The notes beneath the pieces are model-generated. The model made no database searches. It was not told the origin of the DNA and saw nothing but the letters and a program-made list of their open reading frames with translations. A program made the translations under genes and the position numbers. Of a DNA stretch of 64,000 bases, positions 20,166-29,512 are shown piece after piece. This stretch comes from Sphingomonas oligophenolica (GTDB lineage: Bacteria; Pseudomonadota; Alphaproteobacteria; Sphingomonadales; Sphingomonadaceae), in NCBI RefSeq assembly GCF_006438955.1, contig NZ_RCZK01000011.1:1-64000 (forward strand), given 5' to 3'. How positions within the stretch are numbered: position 1 is the stretch's first letter; every line of letters begins with the position of its first letter.

Positions 20166-20305
20166 CGTTGAGCAACATCACTGGCATTAGACCCCCGTTA
20201 CGCCTTACCTGTGGCCAGAGCCGGGGTGGACACAACGTCCGACGGACCCGGATTGCGACGAGGCGTCTTGTCTATACGACCAAGCGTGAACGAGGGCTAA
20301 ACGCG

Positions 20306-21547
20306 ATGCAAGGCTTTGATTTTCCAACGTTGGGCGCGCTGTTGTTCGTCGCCGCGCTGGTCGCGATCGCGACGCACAAGTTGAAGCTTCCCTACAGCAT
20401 CGGGCTGGTCGCGGCGGGGGTGGCGCTGGCGTTGATCGCGCCGGGGACCACGCCGCCGCTGACGCCGGAACTCATCTTCTTCGTGTTCTTGCCGCCGCTG
20501 GTGTTCGAAGCGGCGATCCAGATTCCATGGAGACCGCTGCGGCGCGAGATGCCGCTGCTGCTCGCGCTCGTGACGATCGGGGTCGTCCTGGCGGCGGGGG
20601 TGGTCGCGGTGGGTATGCATTGGTGGATGAAGTGGAGCTGGATCGGCGCCGCGCTGTTCGGCGTGCTGATCGCCGCCACCGACCCGGTCGCGGTGATTTC
20701 GGCGTTCAAGCAACTGCGCGTCCAGCCGCGGCTCCATCTGCTGGTCGAGGCCGAAAGCCTGCTTAACGACGGGGTCGCGGCGGTCGGCTTCGCGATTCTC
20801 GTGACGATTGCGGCGGGCGCCGATGCGAATGTCGGCACGATCGGATTCGATCTCGTCAAGACGGTGTTCGGTGGGATCGCCGCGGGCGCGGTCGTCGCGC
20901 TGCCGCTGATCCTGATCGCGGGGCGGACCCGCGATCGGCTCGTCGAGATCACGCTGACCATGCTGATCGCCTATGGCAGTTTCCTGCTCGCCGAGCATTT
21001 CCACGCCTCGGGGGTGCTCGCGACGCTCACCGCGGGGCTGATCGTCGGCAATTACGGTTTCCTGGGATCGATCAGCGACGATGGGCGACAAGGCGTGCTC
21101 CATCATTGGGAATTCGTCGCGTTCCTGATCAATTCGATGATCTTCATCCTGATCGGCGGACGCGAGGCGCATACCCCGATCCTGGCGCTGATCGAGGCGG
21201 CGATGGCGGCGACGCTGCTCAGCCTGGCGGGGCGTGCGGTCGCGGTTTATCCGGTGATGATGGCGTTCACGAAGACGCGGCTGTGCGTCCCCTGGGCCTA
21301 TAAGCACGTGCTGTTCTGGGGGGGCTTGCGCGGAGCACTGGCACTGGCGCTGGCGCTCGCGTTGCCCGCGAGCGTTCCCGAGCGCGGCCAGATCATCACC
21401 GTCGCGTTCGCGGTCGTCGCGTTCTCGATCTTCGTCCAGGGGCTGACGATGCCGCTGATCATCCGCTGGCTCGGGTTGATCCGCGACGAGGGTGTCGAGC
21501 CGACCGACAAGGAAAAGCTTACCGAACCGGTCGGGTCGCCAGTCTGA
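20306..21547 (+). CDS. Na+/H+ antiporter (CPA1/NhaP type)
   Basis: A 413-aa inner-membrane protein with about 12 hydrophobic segments. Family motifs are FFVFLPPLVFEAA, GVLIAATDPVAVISAFK with the transport-site Asp, AESLLNDGVAAVGF, and WGGLRGALALALAL near the C-terminus. It exchanges cytoplasmic cations for protons. ATG at 20306 begins at the first membrane span; the frame's longer extension back to 20168 overlaps the divergent promoter region and is unlikely to be translated. Confidence 0.85.
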   Translation: MQGFDFPTLGALLFVAALVAIATHKLKLPYSIGLVAAGVALALIAPGTTPPLTPELIFFVFLPPLVFEAAIQIPWRPLRREMPLLLALVTIGVVLAAGVVAVGMHWWMKWSWIGAALFGVLIAATDPVAVISAFKQLRVQPRLHLLVEAESLLNDGVAAVGFAILVTIAAGADANVGTIGFDLVKTVFGGIAAGAVVALPLILIAGRTRDRLVEITLTMLIAYGSFLLAEHFHASGVLATLTAGLIVGNYGFLGSISDDGRQGVLHHWEFVAFLINSMIFILIGGREAHTPILALIEAAMAATLLSLAGRAVAVYPVMMAFTKTRLCVPWAYKHVLFWGGLRGALALALALALPASVPERGQIITVAFAVVAFSIFVQGLTMPLIIRWLGLIRDEGVEPTDKEKLTEPVGSPV

Positions 21548-21591
21548 GCAGGTCCGGTCAAGCGCCTTGTATAAAGGTGAAGCGATCATAA

Positions 21592-21610
21592 TATACCCCC
21601 CGTGGGTATA
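21592..21610. promoter_or_regulatory. CsoR-type operator overlapping promoter and start codon
   Basis: TATACCC (21592-21598) and GGGTATA (21604-21610) form a perfect 7-bp inverted repeat with a 5-nt spacer. This is the form expected for CsoR/CstR-family operators, which have G/C tracts flanked by A/T. The GTG start codon at 21602 lies within it. Just upstream, TTGTAT (21567-21572) and TAATAT (21589-21594), 16 bp apart, could be promoter elements, so the repressor would block its own promoter. Confidence 0.65.
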
Positions 21611-21892
21611 GAATCGACCGTCAAACCTCACCGATCCGCCACGATCAATCGGCTCCGCCGGATCGAGGGCCAGGTGCGCGGTGTCGCATCGATGGTGGAG
21701 AACGATCGCTATTGCATCGACATTCTCCACCAGGTGCAGGCGGTGAAGGCCGCGCTCGCCAAGGTCGAGAGCGGCATCCTGAAGGATCATGCGGCCTGCT
21801 GTGTCGCGGACGCGATCGCGTCGGGCGATCCGGCGGCGCAACGCGGCAAGTTCGCCGAACTGGTCGATTTGTTCGAAAAGGTGAAACGATGA
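21602..21892 (+). CDS. CsoR-family copper-sensing transcriptional repressor
   Basis: A 96-aa all-helical regulator starting its core at INRLRRIEGQVRGV, the DUF156/CsoR signature. Residues C38, H63 and C67 keep the spacing (+25, +29) of the Cu(I) ligands Cys36, His61 and Cys65 of Mycobacterium CsoR, which favours copper over formaldehyde (FrmR) or persulfide (CstR). GTG at 21602 is the only usual start, since an in-frame stop lies at 21578. The nearest ribosome binding site is about 20 bases away, so a leaderless message is possible. It overlaps the next gene (ATGA). Confidence 0.8.
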   Translation: MGIESTVKPHRSATINRLRRIEGQVRGVASMVENDRYCIDILHQVQAVKAALAKVESGILKDHAACCVADAIASGDPAAQRGKFAELVDLFEKVKR

Positions 21893-22629
21893 CCACGACC
21901 AAGAAACGAGCCACCGTCCACCGGATGGTGATGGAAAAGCACGTCTGCCCGTGGGGACTCAAGACCAAGTGGCTGCTCGAGCACGAGGGCTATGACGTCG
22001 AGGATCATTGGCTGACGACGCGCGCGGAAACCGATGCGTTCAAGGCCGAATGGGATGTGAAGACCACCCCGCAGACCTTTATCGATGGCGAACGGATCGG
22101 CGGCTATGACGATCTGCGCCGGTATCTGGGCAAGCCGGTCAAGGATCCCGATGCGGTGACGTACACGCCGGTCATCGCGATCTTCGCGATGACCGCGCTG
22201 ATGGCGCTGGCGGGAAGCTGGGCGACGCTCGGCGCGCTGCTCACCGTGCGCGCGGGCGAGTGGTTCATCGCGTTGTCGATGTGCGTGCTCGCGATCCAGA
22301 AGCTGCGCGACATCGATAGCTTCGCGACGATGTTCCTCGGTTACGACCTGCTCGCCAAACGGTGGCTGCCCTATGCCTATCTCTACCCGTTCGGCGAGGC
22401 GCTGGCGGGGGTGTTGATGATCGCGGGCGCGGCGATGTGGCTCGCGGTGCCGGTCGCGCTGGTCATCGGCGGGATCGGCGCGGTCTCGGTGTTCTACGCG
22501 GTCTACGTCCAGAAGCGCGAATTGAAATGCGCGTGCGTCGGCGGCAGTTCGAACGTGCCGCTGGGCTTCGTGTCGCTGACCGAAAATGTCATGATGGTCG
22601 CGATGGCGATCTGGATGATCGCGACGTGA
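21889..22629 (+). CDS. Glutaredoxin-MauE/DoxX-like fusion membrane protein
   Basis: A 246-aa two-domain protein. Residues 1-85 are glutaredoxin-like with a single active-site thiol, C20 in CPWG, and the TTPQTFIDGERIGGYDDL binding segment. Residues about 95-246 contain four to five membrane spans of the MauE type and a conserved ELKCACVGGSS cysteine pair facing one side. Such proteins are thought to pass electrons or thiols across the membrane. Being coupled to a CsoR-type regulator, it is probably induced by copper. The exact substrate is unknown. Confidence 0.75.
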   Translation: MTTTKKRATVHRMVMEKHVCPWGLKTKWLLEHEGYDVEDHWLTTRAETDAFKAEWDVKTTPQTFIDGERIGGYDDLRRYLGKPVKDPDAVTYTPVIAIFAMTALMALAGSWATLGALLTVRAGEWFIALSMCVLAIQKLRDIDSFATMFLGYDLLAKRWLPYAYLYPFGEALAGVLMIAGAAMWLAVPVALVIGGIGAVSVFYAVYVQKRELKCACVGGSSNVPLGFVSLTENVMMVAMAIWMIAT

Positions 22630-22794
22630 CGCGCACGCTGGTCGACGGCGAATTCGGCCTGCGATCACGGGATGACATCAGGCGCGAAATCGATGTCCCC
22701 TTGCATCTGGGCCGGATTATGCGCCAAGCGGCTTGCTCCTCCCCGGGTGTTACATCGACCATGCTATAGGTGTGGCGCCTGAAGGAGTGACGAC

Positions 22795-24897
22795 ATGACC
22801 GATTCCCCCATCGACCGAGCCGGGCTGACCGTGGCGGAGCCACTGGTGCGGTTCGTCGAAGAGCAGGCGTTGCCGGGGACGGGGATTGAGGCAAACGCGT
22901 TCTGGCGTGGGGTCGCCGATATTTTCGCGCGGTTCGCGCCGATCAATCGCGAACTGCTGGCGACGCGCGATGCGATGCAGGCCAAGATCGACGCGTGGCA
23001 TGTCGCGCAGGCGGACGAGCCGATCGATCAGCGCGGCTATCAGGCGTTTTTGACCGAGATCGGCTATCTGGTCCCCGAACCCGCGCGGTTTGCGATCACC
23101 ACCACCAACGTCGACCCAGAGATCGCGACGATGGCGGGGCCGCAACTCGTCGTTCCGGTGCTCAACGCGCGGTTCGTCCTCAACGCCGCAAACGCGCGCT
23201 GGGGCAGCCTGTATGACGCACTCTACGGGACCGACGCGATTCCCGGGAAGCCGGTGGGCAAGGGCTATGACGCGACGCGCGGCGCAGAGGTGATCGCGTG
23301 GGCGAAGCGGTTCCTCGATGCGGCGGTGCCACTGGCCAGCGGATCGTGGGCGGACTGGACCGGCGGCGAGCCGACGTTGGCCGATCCCGCGCAACTGGTC
23401 GGGCACGCGGGCGACAATCTGCTGCTGCGTCACCATGGCCTGCATCTCGAGGTCGTGGTCGATCGCACTCATTCGATCGGCCGGGACGACCCCGCGGGCA
23501 TCGCCGACGTACTGCTCGAATCGGCGCTGACGACGATCGTCGATCTCGAGGATTCGATCGCTGCGGTCGACGCCGACGACAAGGTCGCGGCCTATGCCAA
23601 CTGGCTCGGGCTGATGAAGGGCGACCTGTCGGCCAGCTTCGCCAAGGGCGGTGAGACGGTGACGCGGGCGCTGGAACCCGACCGGGATTACGTCGCCCCC
23701 GATGGCACTCGTTTCGCGCTCCCCGGTCGCAGCCTGCTGTTCGTCCGCAACGTCGGGCACCTGATGACGACCCCCGCCATCCTGCTGCCCGACGGCACCG
23801 AAGCGCCCGAAGGCATCCTCGATGCGATCATGACGAGCCTGATCGGCGTCCACGACCTGAGGCGACAGGGGAAATTCGTCAACAGCCGCGCGGGGTCGAT
23901 CTTCATCGTCAAACCCAAGATGCACGGCCCCGACGAATGCGCGTTCACCAACGACCTGTTCGACGCGGTCGAGGATCTACTCGGGCTCAGCCGGCATACG
24001 ATCAAGGTCGGGGTGATGGACGAGGAGCGCCGGACCAGCGCCAACCTCGCCGCGTGCATCCACGCGGTGAAGGACCGGATCGTCTTCATCAACACCGGCT
24101 TTCTCGATCGCACCGGCGACGAGATGCACACCGCGATGCGCGCGGGTCCGATGATCCGCAAGGGCGAGATGAAGAACGCCGACTGGATCAAGGCGTATGA
24201 GGATCGCAACGTCCAGATCGGGCTAGCCTGCGGATTGGATGGCAAGGCGCAGATCGGCAAGGGGATGTGGGCGGCGCCCGATAAGATGGCCGCCATGCTC
24301 GACCAGAAGATCGGCCACCCCAAGACTGGCGCGAACACCGCCTGGGTGCCCTCGCCGACTGCAGCGACGCTCCACGCGACGCATTATCATGGCGTCGATG
24401 TCTTCGCGCGGCGGCGCGAGCGCGCGGCGGAGGGCGTCGCGTCGCTCGACCGGCTGCTCGACGTGCCGGTCGCGACCGGGCGCAACTGGCAACCGCACGA
24501 GATCGCGGAGGAACTCGACAACAATGCGCAGGGCATCTTGGGCTATGTCGTGCGCTGGGTCGACCAGGGGGTGGGGTGTTCGAAGGTGCCCGACATCCAC
24601 GACATCGGGCTGATGGAGGATCGCGCGACGCTGAGGATCAGTTCGCAGCATATGGCGAACTGGCTGCTCCACGGGGTCGCGACCGCGGCGGAGATCGACG
24701 CCGCGTTCGTCAAGATGGCGGCGAGGGTCGACGCGCAGAATGCGGGCGACCCGGCTTATCGGCAGATGGCGGGCAACGAGGCGCACAGCCTCGCCTATCA
24801 GGCGGCGCGCGCGCTCGTGTTCGAGGGGGTGGAGCAACCCAACGGCTACACCGAGCCGCTGCTCCATCAAGCGCGGGCGAAGGCCAAGACCGCCTGA
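22795..24897 (+). CDS. glcB: Malate synthase G
   Basis: A 700-aa glyoxylate-cycle enzyme condensing glyoxylate with acetyl-CoA to give malate. The length and the motifs [35 protein letters not shown] and [10 protein letters not shown] (Arg/Glu catalytic region) are those of isoform G rather than the shorter isoform A. A ribosome binding site GAAGGAG lies nine to ten bases before ATG 22795. No isocitrate lyase gene is in the window. The 165-bp upstream gap has no other gene. Confidence 0.95.
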   Translation: MTDSPIDRAGLTVAEPLVRFVEEQALPGTGIEANAFWRGVADIFARFAPINRELLATRDAMQAKIDAWHVAQADEPIDQRGYQAFLTEIGYLVPEPARFAITTTNVDPEIATMAGPQLVVPVLNARFVLNAANARWGSLYDALYGTDAIPGKPVGKGYDATRGAEVIAWAKRFLDAAVPLASGSWADWTGGEPTLADPAQLVGHAGDNLLLRHHGLHLEVVVDRTHSIGRDDPAGIADVLLESALTTIVDLEDSIAAVDADDKVAAYANWLGLMKGDLSASFAKGGETVTRALEPDRDYVAPDGTRFALPGRSLLFVRNVGHLMTTPAILLPDGTEAPEGILDAIMTSLIGVHDLRRQGKFVNSRAGSIFIVKPKMHGPDECAFTNDLFDAVEDLLGLSRHTIKVGVMDEERRTSANLAACIHAVKDRIVFINTGFLDRTGDEMHTAMRAGPMIRKGEMKNADWIKAYEDRNVQIGLACGLDGKAQIGKGMWAAPDKMAAMLDQKIGHPKTGANTAWVPSPTAATLHATHYHGVDVFARRRERAAEGVASLDRLLDVPVATGRNWQPHEIAEELDNNAQGILGYVVRWVDQGVGCSKVPDIHDIGLMEDRATLRISSQHMANWLLHGVATAAEIDAAFVKMAARVDAQNAGDPAYRQMAGNEAHSLAYQAARALVFEGVEQPNGYTEPLLHQARAKAKTA

Positions 24898-24921
24898 TCG
24901 CGGCGGCGGTCGCGTGCCGTG

Positions 24922-25437
24922 TTACGGCAGGTTGGGATTGGCGGCCTTGTCCGCGGACTTCTTGTCGCTGCGCGCGACCCTGGCCTGTTGCGCGAAACAG
25001 CCGAGCGACCCGCCGGCGCCGACCGCCGAGCAGCTGCCGATCGTGTCGACTCCCGATCCCGGCGTGCCGAGCGTCCCTTGTGCGCGCGCGGCCCAGCTTT
25101 CGTTCTCCGGGGTCACCGCGAATTCGCGCAATTCCTTGGGGACGCGATATTGTTCCTGCGCGTCGCGGCGTTCGCAGATCACGATCTCGTCGCCGTCGGT
25201 GTTGGTCGGGCAGCGTTCGTTGCCGTAGAGGACGAGCACGCCGTTGATTGGCGCGCGCTTGGCAACCTCGCCCACGCCCTTGGGTGCGGTGCGCGGCTTG
25301 ACCCCGGGCAGCGCGGGTTGGGCGCTGACCTGGTGCGCGGCCACCGCGGCGGACGCCGAGGTATCGACCGGCGCGGGCGCCTGCTGCGCGAATGCAGGCG
25401 TCGCGGTAAGGATCAGGGCCGTCAACATCATACGCAT
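24922..25437 (-). CDS. Secreted hypothetical protein
   Basis: A 171-aa protein with a short signal peptide (MRMMLTALILTATPAFAQQA, cleavage after AFA). The mature part has the phrase NGVLVLYGNERCPTNTDGDEIVICERR and RVPKELREF, seen in uncharacterised sphingomonad secreted proteins, and four cysteines likely paired in the periplasm. The function is not recognised. ATG at 25437 is chosen because the signal peptide starts there and GGAG precedes it; the longer frame is a shadow of coq7. It ends a dsbB-coq7 run, which suits a disulfide-containing product. Confidence 0.7.
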   Translation of the reverse strand: MRMMLTALILTATPAFAQQAPAPVDTSASAAVAAHQVSAQPALPGVKPRTAPKGVGEVAKRAPINGVLVLYGNERCPTNTDGDEIVICERRDAQEQYRVPKELREFAVTPENESWAARAQGTLGTPGSGVDTIGSCSAVGAGGSLGCFAQQARVARSDKKSADKAANPNLP

Positions 25438-25448
25438 CGCCAACTCCG

Positions 25449-25985
25449 TCAAATACGCTTCGCGGCGCCGATCGCCACCTTGCAGCCCAGGCGAATCAGC
25501 GCGCTGAGCACCGGATAGCCCGGTGTGTTCTCCGCCCCCGCCGCGATCGCATGATCGCGATGTTCGAGTTCTTCGGCCTGGAAATCGCGAATCGCGGCAC
25601 CGAGTTCGGGATCGTCGTCGCCGAGCGTGTCGAGCTGTTCCTGATAATGCTGGTCGATCTCGGTCTCGACCGCGGCGGTGCATGCCATCGCGGCGTCAGG
25701 CCCCATCGCCGCGGTCGCCGCGCCGAGCGCAAACCCCGCGACAGTCCAGAACGGCTGGAGCAAGGTAGGGCGAACCCGCCGGTCCGCAATCATCGCGTCG
25801 AAGAACGCGCGGTGGCGTTCCTCCTGCGCGGCCATATGGTGGATCGCGCGCGACGCAGGATGACGATCGCCCAGGATCGCGAGCTGGCCCGCATAAATCC
25901 GGGTCGCGCCATATTCCCCCGCCTGGTCGACGCGCACCATCGCGTCGGTCGCGCGGGGAGCATCGCCGGGGCGCCAGCGCGTCAT
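25449..25985 (-). CDS. coq7: Demethoxyubiquinone hydroxylase
   Basis: A 178-aa membrane-associated di-iron enzyme that performs the penultimate hydroxylation in ubiquinone synthesis. The four-helix ferritin-like ligands are visible: E24 in AGEYGA, E55/H58 in EERH, the Glu of ETEIDQHY and EELEH. The ATG overlaps the dsbB stop by 4 bases. Coq7 is the usual alphaproteobacterial alternative to UbiF. Confidence 0.9.
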   Translation of the reverse strand: MTRWRPGDAPRATDAMVRVDQAGEYGATRIYAGQLAILGDRHPASRAIHHMAAQEERHRAFFDAMIADRRVRPTLLQPFWTVAGFALGAATAAMGPDAAMACTAAVETEIDQHYQEQLDTLGDDDPELGAAIRDFQAEELEHRDHAIAAGAENTPGYPVLSALIRLGCKVAIGAAKRI

Positions 25986-26461
25986 CGGCGTTTCCCGAGC
26001 AGGATCGCGATCGTCGCGGCAGTGCCGAGCGAGATGAGCGCGTTGAACCCCGCAAGCGAGATGCCGCCGAGTGTCCACTGCGCGACATCGCACGGGACGA
26101 CCGGGGTGCCCATGATCCGATCGAGCCGTTGTGCCGGCGTTAGTCCGGCCAGATCGAGCGTGCCGGTGCAGGCGGTGACGCCGTGCCACCAGCGATATTC
26201 GACCCCCGCATGATACACCGCAATCACGCCGGAGATCGCGATCAGCAGCGCCGCGATCCCGACCAGTCCCTTGGTGACGCGCGGCGGCATCATGAATGCG
26301 AGCGCCGCGACGAGGATCGCGGCGTAATGCGGCCAGCGTTGCCACAGGCACATCTCGCAGGGGAACAGCCCGCCCCAGAGCTGGAAGCTCCACGCCCCCG
26401 CGAGCAGTGCCAGCGGGACGATCAGCGCCAACAGGCGCGCCTGGCGCTGGCTCCGGGTCAC
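25982..26461 (-). CDS. dsbB: Disulfide bond formation protein B
   Basis: A 159-aa inner-membrane protein with four membrane spans that reoxidises DsbA using quinones. The first periplasmic loop has C35 and C38 in PCEMC and the second has C98 and C124, the standard redox pairs. It overlaps both ctpA upstream and coq7 downstream by ATGA, linking disulfide formation with ubiquinone synthesis in one transcript. Confidence 0.9.
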   Translation of the reverse strand: MTRSQRQARLLALIVPLALLAGAWSFQLWGGLFPCEMCLWQRWPHYAAILVAALAFMMPPRVTKGLVGIAALLIAISGVIAVYHAGVEYRWWHGVTACTGTLDLAGLTPAQRLDRIMGTPVVPCDVAQWTLGGISLAGFNALISLGTAATIAILLGKRR

Positions 26462-27819
26462 TTCGTCGCGGGCTTCGCGGCGGTCGGGTCAACGATCGGC
26501 TTGGTCGCCGCGGCGACCTGGGTCGGGCCGCCCAATCGCGCGATCGTCTTCAACGCATAATAGAGCTGGAAGTCGGGAATCCCCTGCTTCTTGAGCTGGT
26601 CGGCGGTCATGGTAAAGCGCGGATCGTCCTTGACGTCTTCCTCCAGCACCGCGTTGTCGGCCTTCACCTCGTTGATCAGGTGGCGGCGCAGGTCGGCTTC
26701 GCGGAAGACCGGGCGGGTCTTGTAATCGGGGTCGCTGATCTGCGGCACCGCGATGTCGGGGGCGATCCCGCCCTCCTGCACCGATCGGCCCGACGGGGTG
26801 TAATAGCGCGCGGTGGTGAGCCGGAGCGCACTGTCGGGGCCGAGCGGCAGCAGCGTCTGGACCGATCCCTTGCCGAAGGTGCGTTCGCCCATGATCAGCG
26901 CGCGATGATGATCCTGGAGCGCGCCCGCAACGATCTCCGATGCCGAAGCGGTGCCCGCATCGGTCAGCACCACGACGGGCAGGCCATGCGCATCGTCGCC
27001 AGCCTTGGCGTAATAGCGTTCGATATCGCTCTTCTCGCGCCCGCGCTGCGAGACGATCTCGCCATGGTCGAGGAACGCGTCGCCGACCGCGATCGCCTGG
27101 GTCAGCAACCCGCCGCCATTGTTGCGCAGGTCGACGACATAGCCGAGCGGGCGGTGGCCGAGCGACTTGTCGATCCCCATGATCGCGGCACGCGTGTCCG
27201 CGCCGGTGTTTTCCGAAAAGGTGTTGATGTTGATATAGCCGACATCGCCGCGGACTTCCCACTTCACCGGTTTCTGGACGATGACCTCGCGAATCATCGT
27301 AACGTCCAACGGCTTGTCGCGCCCGGGGCGGACGAGGCCGAGCGTGATCTTGGTACCCGGCTTACCGCGCATCAAGCCGATCGCGTCGTCGAGCGATTCG
27401 CCGTAAATCAGCTTGCCGTCGATGTGCGTGATGTAATCGCCCGCCTTCACCCCGGCGCGCGCCGCGGGCGTGTCCTCCTGCGGCGCGATGACCTTGACCG
27501 CGCCATCCTCCATCGAGACGGTGAGGCCGAGCCCGCCGTAGTTGCCCTCGGTCTGGATCTTGAGATTGTCGTAGTCGAGCGCGTCCATATAACTCGAATG
27601 CGGATCGAGGCTGGCGAGCATCCCCGCGATCGCGCCCTTGATCAGCTTCTGGTCGTCGACCTTGTCGACGTAATCCGCCTTGATCCGGTTGAATACGTCG
27701 AGGAACTGATCGAACTCGCGATAGGTGCTCGAATCGGCCGCCGCCATCGCCTGGGTGGCGAGGGGAACCAGCGTGAGGGTGCCGAGCAGGGCGGTCGCGG
27801 TGAGAAAAGGGCGGGCCAT
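26458..27819 (-). CDS. ctpA: S41 family C-terminal processing peptidase
   Basis: A 453-aa periplasmic serine protease. A signal peptide (about residues 1-26) is followed by an N-terminal helix region, a PDZ domain (about 85-170) and the S41 catalytic core with the nucleophile in GTASASEIVAGAL and the general-base Lys in ERTFGKGSVQT. CtpA proteins trim envelope proteins and can act on murein hydrolases. It follows envC, as in many alphaproteobacteria, which supports a cell-separation role. Confidence 0.9.
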   Translation of the reverse strand: MARPFLTATALLGTLTLVPLATQAMAAADSSTYREFDQFLDVFNRIKADYVDKVDDQKLIKGAIAGMLASLDPHSSYMDALDYDNLKIQTEGNYGGLGLTVSMEDGAVKVIAPQEDTPAARAGVKAGDYITHIDGKLIYGESLDDAIGLMRGKPGTKITLGLVRPGRDKPLDVTMIREVIVQKPVKWEVRGDVGYININTFSENTGADTRAAIMGIDKSLGHRPLGYVVDLRNNGGGLLTQAIAVGDAFLDHGEIVSQRGREKSDIERYYAKAGDDAHGLPVVVLTDAGTASASEIVAGALQDHHRALIMGERTFGKGSVQTLLPLGPDSALRLTTARYYTPSGRSVQEGGIAPDIAVPQISDPDYKTRPVFREADLRRHLINEVKADNAVLEEDVKDDPRFTMTADQLKKQGIPDFQLYYALKTIARLGGPTQVAAATKPIVDPTAAKPATK

Positions 27820-27927
27820 CGATAATCCTGAAGGCAGAGGGGCAATCGGCGCGTTCTAGCGGTAACGACGCGAGCTAGCAAAGCACTTGGCGGCTGAACG
27901 CCGCGTGAGCGGGGCGCGTGCTTTTCT

Positions 27928-29085
27928 TCACCCCGCCAGGCTGGCGATATCGACGGGCTCGCCGCGGCGGCGGAGTTCGACGGTGACCCGCGGTTCGTCG
28001 CGTCGCGCCGCGAGGCCGATCGGGTCGCCCATCGCGACGTGCGCACCCCTGGTGACGACGGTTTCCGACAGCCCGGTGACGAGCGTCGTCCAGCCATCGC
28101 CGTGGTCGAGGATCACGATCGTCCCATAGTCGCGAAAATGCCTCGCGAATCGCACCGTCCCCGCGGCGGGGGCGACGACCGGCGCGCCGGGGGCGACCGC
28201 GAAGGTGAGGCCGCGCGAGCGCACCCCCGCCTCCGAAATTTCGCCGAGCCCGGTCACCAGCCGTCCGGCCACCGGTAGGCGGTACACGCCGCGCAACGGC
28301 GCGGGCGGGGTCGCGTCGGGGGCGAGCGGGCGCGGATCGGGGCCGGGGAGCGCGACCAGCGTGGCGGCGGTGGCCTGCGCATTGCCGGTTTCCGCCATCC
28401 GGTCGACCAGATCGCGCGCCTGTTCGCCGAGCGCCAGCGCGCGATCCGATTCGCCGATCGCATTGCGTCCGAGGGCCTGGCTCTTGCGACGATGGTCGGC
28501 CTCGAGTCGGGCGAGTGCGACGCGATTCGATTCGAGGGTCGCGCGTCCCTGGCGCAGCGCGGTGGCGGCGAGCGCGGCGTTGCGCTGGAGCCGCCGGGTG
28601 GCGGCGACCTGGGTGCGGACGCTCGCGGTTTCGGCGCGAATCTTGGGAAGCGCGCTGCCCAGCACCGCGCGGACATGGACGAGGTCGTCGACCGATCCCG
28701 GCTGGGCGATCACCGCGATCGCTGGGCGGCGCGCAAGCGATTCGAGCGCAGCGAGCAGGCGCGCAGCTGGGGCCTGCGCCGCGCCCAGTTCGGCCTGGCG
28801 ATCGGCGAGCAGCCCGGTGACGATCGCGCTGCGCGCTTCGGCGGTCGCCAGATCGGCGGCGCTCGCGGCGACGCGTGCGGTGAGCGCGTCCTCCTCGGCC
28901 TGCGCGCGTTCGGCGGCGGTGCGTTCGGCGGCGGCGAGCTTGTCCAATTCGCGCGCGCGCGCCGCGGCCCCGGCGGCGTCGCGCTTGGCGGCGACGAGCT
29001 TGGCCTGCTGATCCGCGAGTGAGGGCAGCTGCGCAGTCGCGCTCGACGCGAGTAATATCGTGAGGGCGAGGGCTGCGAACCGCAT
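27928..29085 (-). CDS. envC: EnvC-like murein hydrolase activator
   Basis: A 385-aa periplasmic protein with a signal peptide (MRFAALALTILLASSATAQ), a long coiled coil (about residues 20-230, rich in Ala, Glu and Arg) and a C-terminal LytM/M23 domain (about 270-385, including PAAGTVRFARHFRDYGTIVI). The LytM metal ligands do not look complete, as in EnvC, which activates amidases rather than cutting murein itself. ATG 29085 lies 4 bases after the rlmH stop. It belongs to the nadD-rsfS-rlmH-envC-ctpA operon. Confidence 0.85.
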   Translation of the reverse strand: MRFAALALTILLASSATAQLPSLADQQAKLVAAKRDAAGAAARARELDKLAAAERTAAERAQAEEDALTARVAASAADLATAEARSAIVTGLLADRQAELGAAQAPAARLLAALESLARRPAIAVIAQPGSVDDLVHVRAVLGSALPKIRAETASVRTQVAATRRLQRNAALAATALRQGRATLESNRVALARLEADHRRKSQALGRNAIGESDRALALGEQARDLVDRMAETGNAQATAATLVALPGPDPRPLAPDATPPAPLRGVYRLPVAGRLVTGLGEISEAGVRSRGLTFAVAPGAPVVAPAAGTVRFARHFRDYGTIVILDHGDGWTTLVTGLSETVVTRGAHVAMGDPIGLAARRDEPRVTVELRRRGEPVDIASLAG

Positions 29086-29089
29086 CGGG

Positions 29090-29512
29090 TCAACCTTCAC
29101 GATGATAGGGATGGTTGGCAAGGATGCTGGTGGCGCGGAACAGTTGCTCGGCGAGCATCGCGCGCGCGAGCAGGTGAGGCCAGGTGGCGCGCCCGAACGA
29201 CAGGAGCAGGTCAGCCTCGGCGCGGGTCGCGTCGTCGAAGCCATCGGCCGCGCCGATCAGGAACCGCGCCTCGCGGATGCCGTCGTCGCGCCAGCGCTCG
29301 AGTTGTTTGGCGAACTCGAGCGAGCCCAGCACCTCGCCCTTCTCGTCGAGCAGCACGCGTTTCGTACCGGAGTCGAGCGCGGGCATCTTGCCGCCACGGT
29401 CGGGCAACTCGCTGACGCGCGTCGGCCAGGCGATGCGTTTCAGGTAGCGGTCCACCAGCTCGGCCTCGCTCGATCGGCCGATCCGCCCGCGCGCGACGAT
29501 GTGAAGGAGTAT
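29090..29512 (-). CDS. rlmH: 23S rRNA (pseudouridine1915-N3)-methyltransferase
   Basis: RlmH is a small SPOUT methyltransferase acting on Psi1915 of 23S rRNA. The C-terminal half is clear: FLIGAADGF, LSFGRATWPH, RAMLAEQLFRA and terminal NHPYHREG. The essential first strand (LLHIVARGRIG) is encoded upstream of the first conventional start (GTG 29455). Aligned to the family, Met would be the ATA codon 29510-29512, which directly follows the in-frame rsfS stop TAG. So the gene uses an ATA start, is made by readthrough, or carries a start mutation or sequence error. Confidence 0.8.
   Translation of the reverse strand: MLLHIVARGRIGRSSEAELVDRYLKRIAWPTRVSELPDRGGKMPALDSGTKRVLLDEKGEVLGSLEFAKQLERWRDDGIREARFLIGAADGFDDATRAEADLLLSFGRATWPHLLARAMLAEQLFRATSILANHPYHREG

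Noticed and set aside
20297..21841. 514-codon minus-strand frame opposite the antiporter and csoR genes.
   Set aside because: Composition is typical of antisense GC-rich shadows, and the plus-strand genes have clear family matches.
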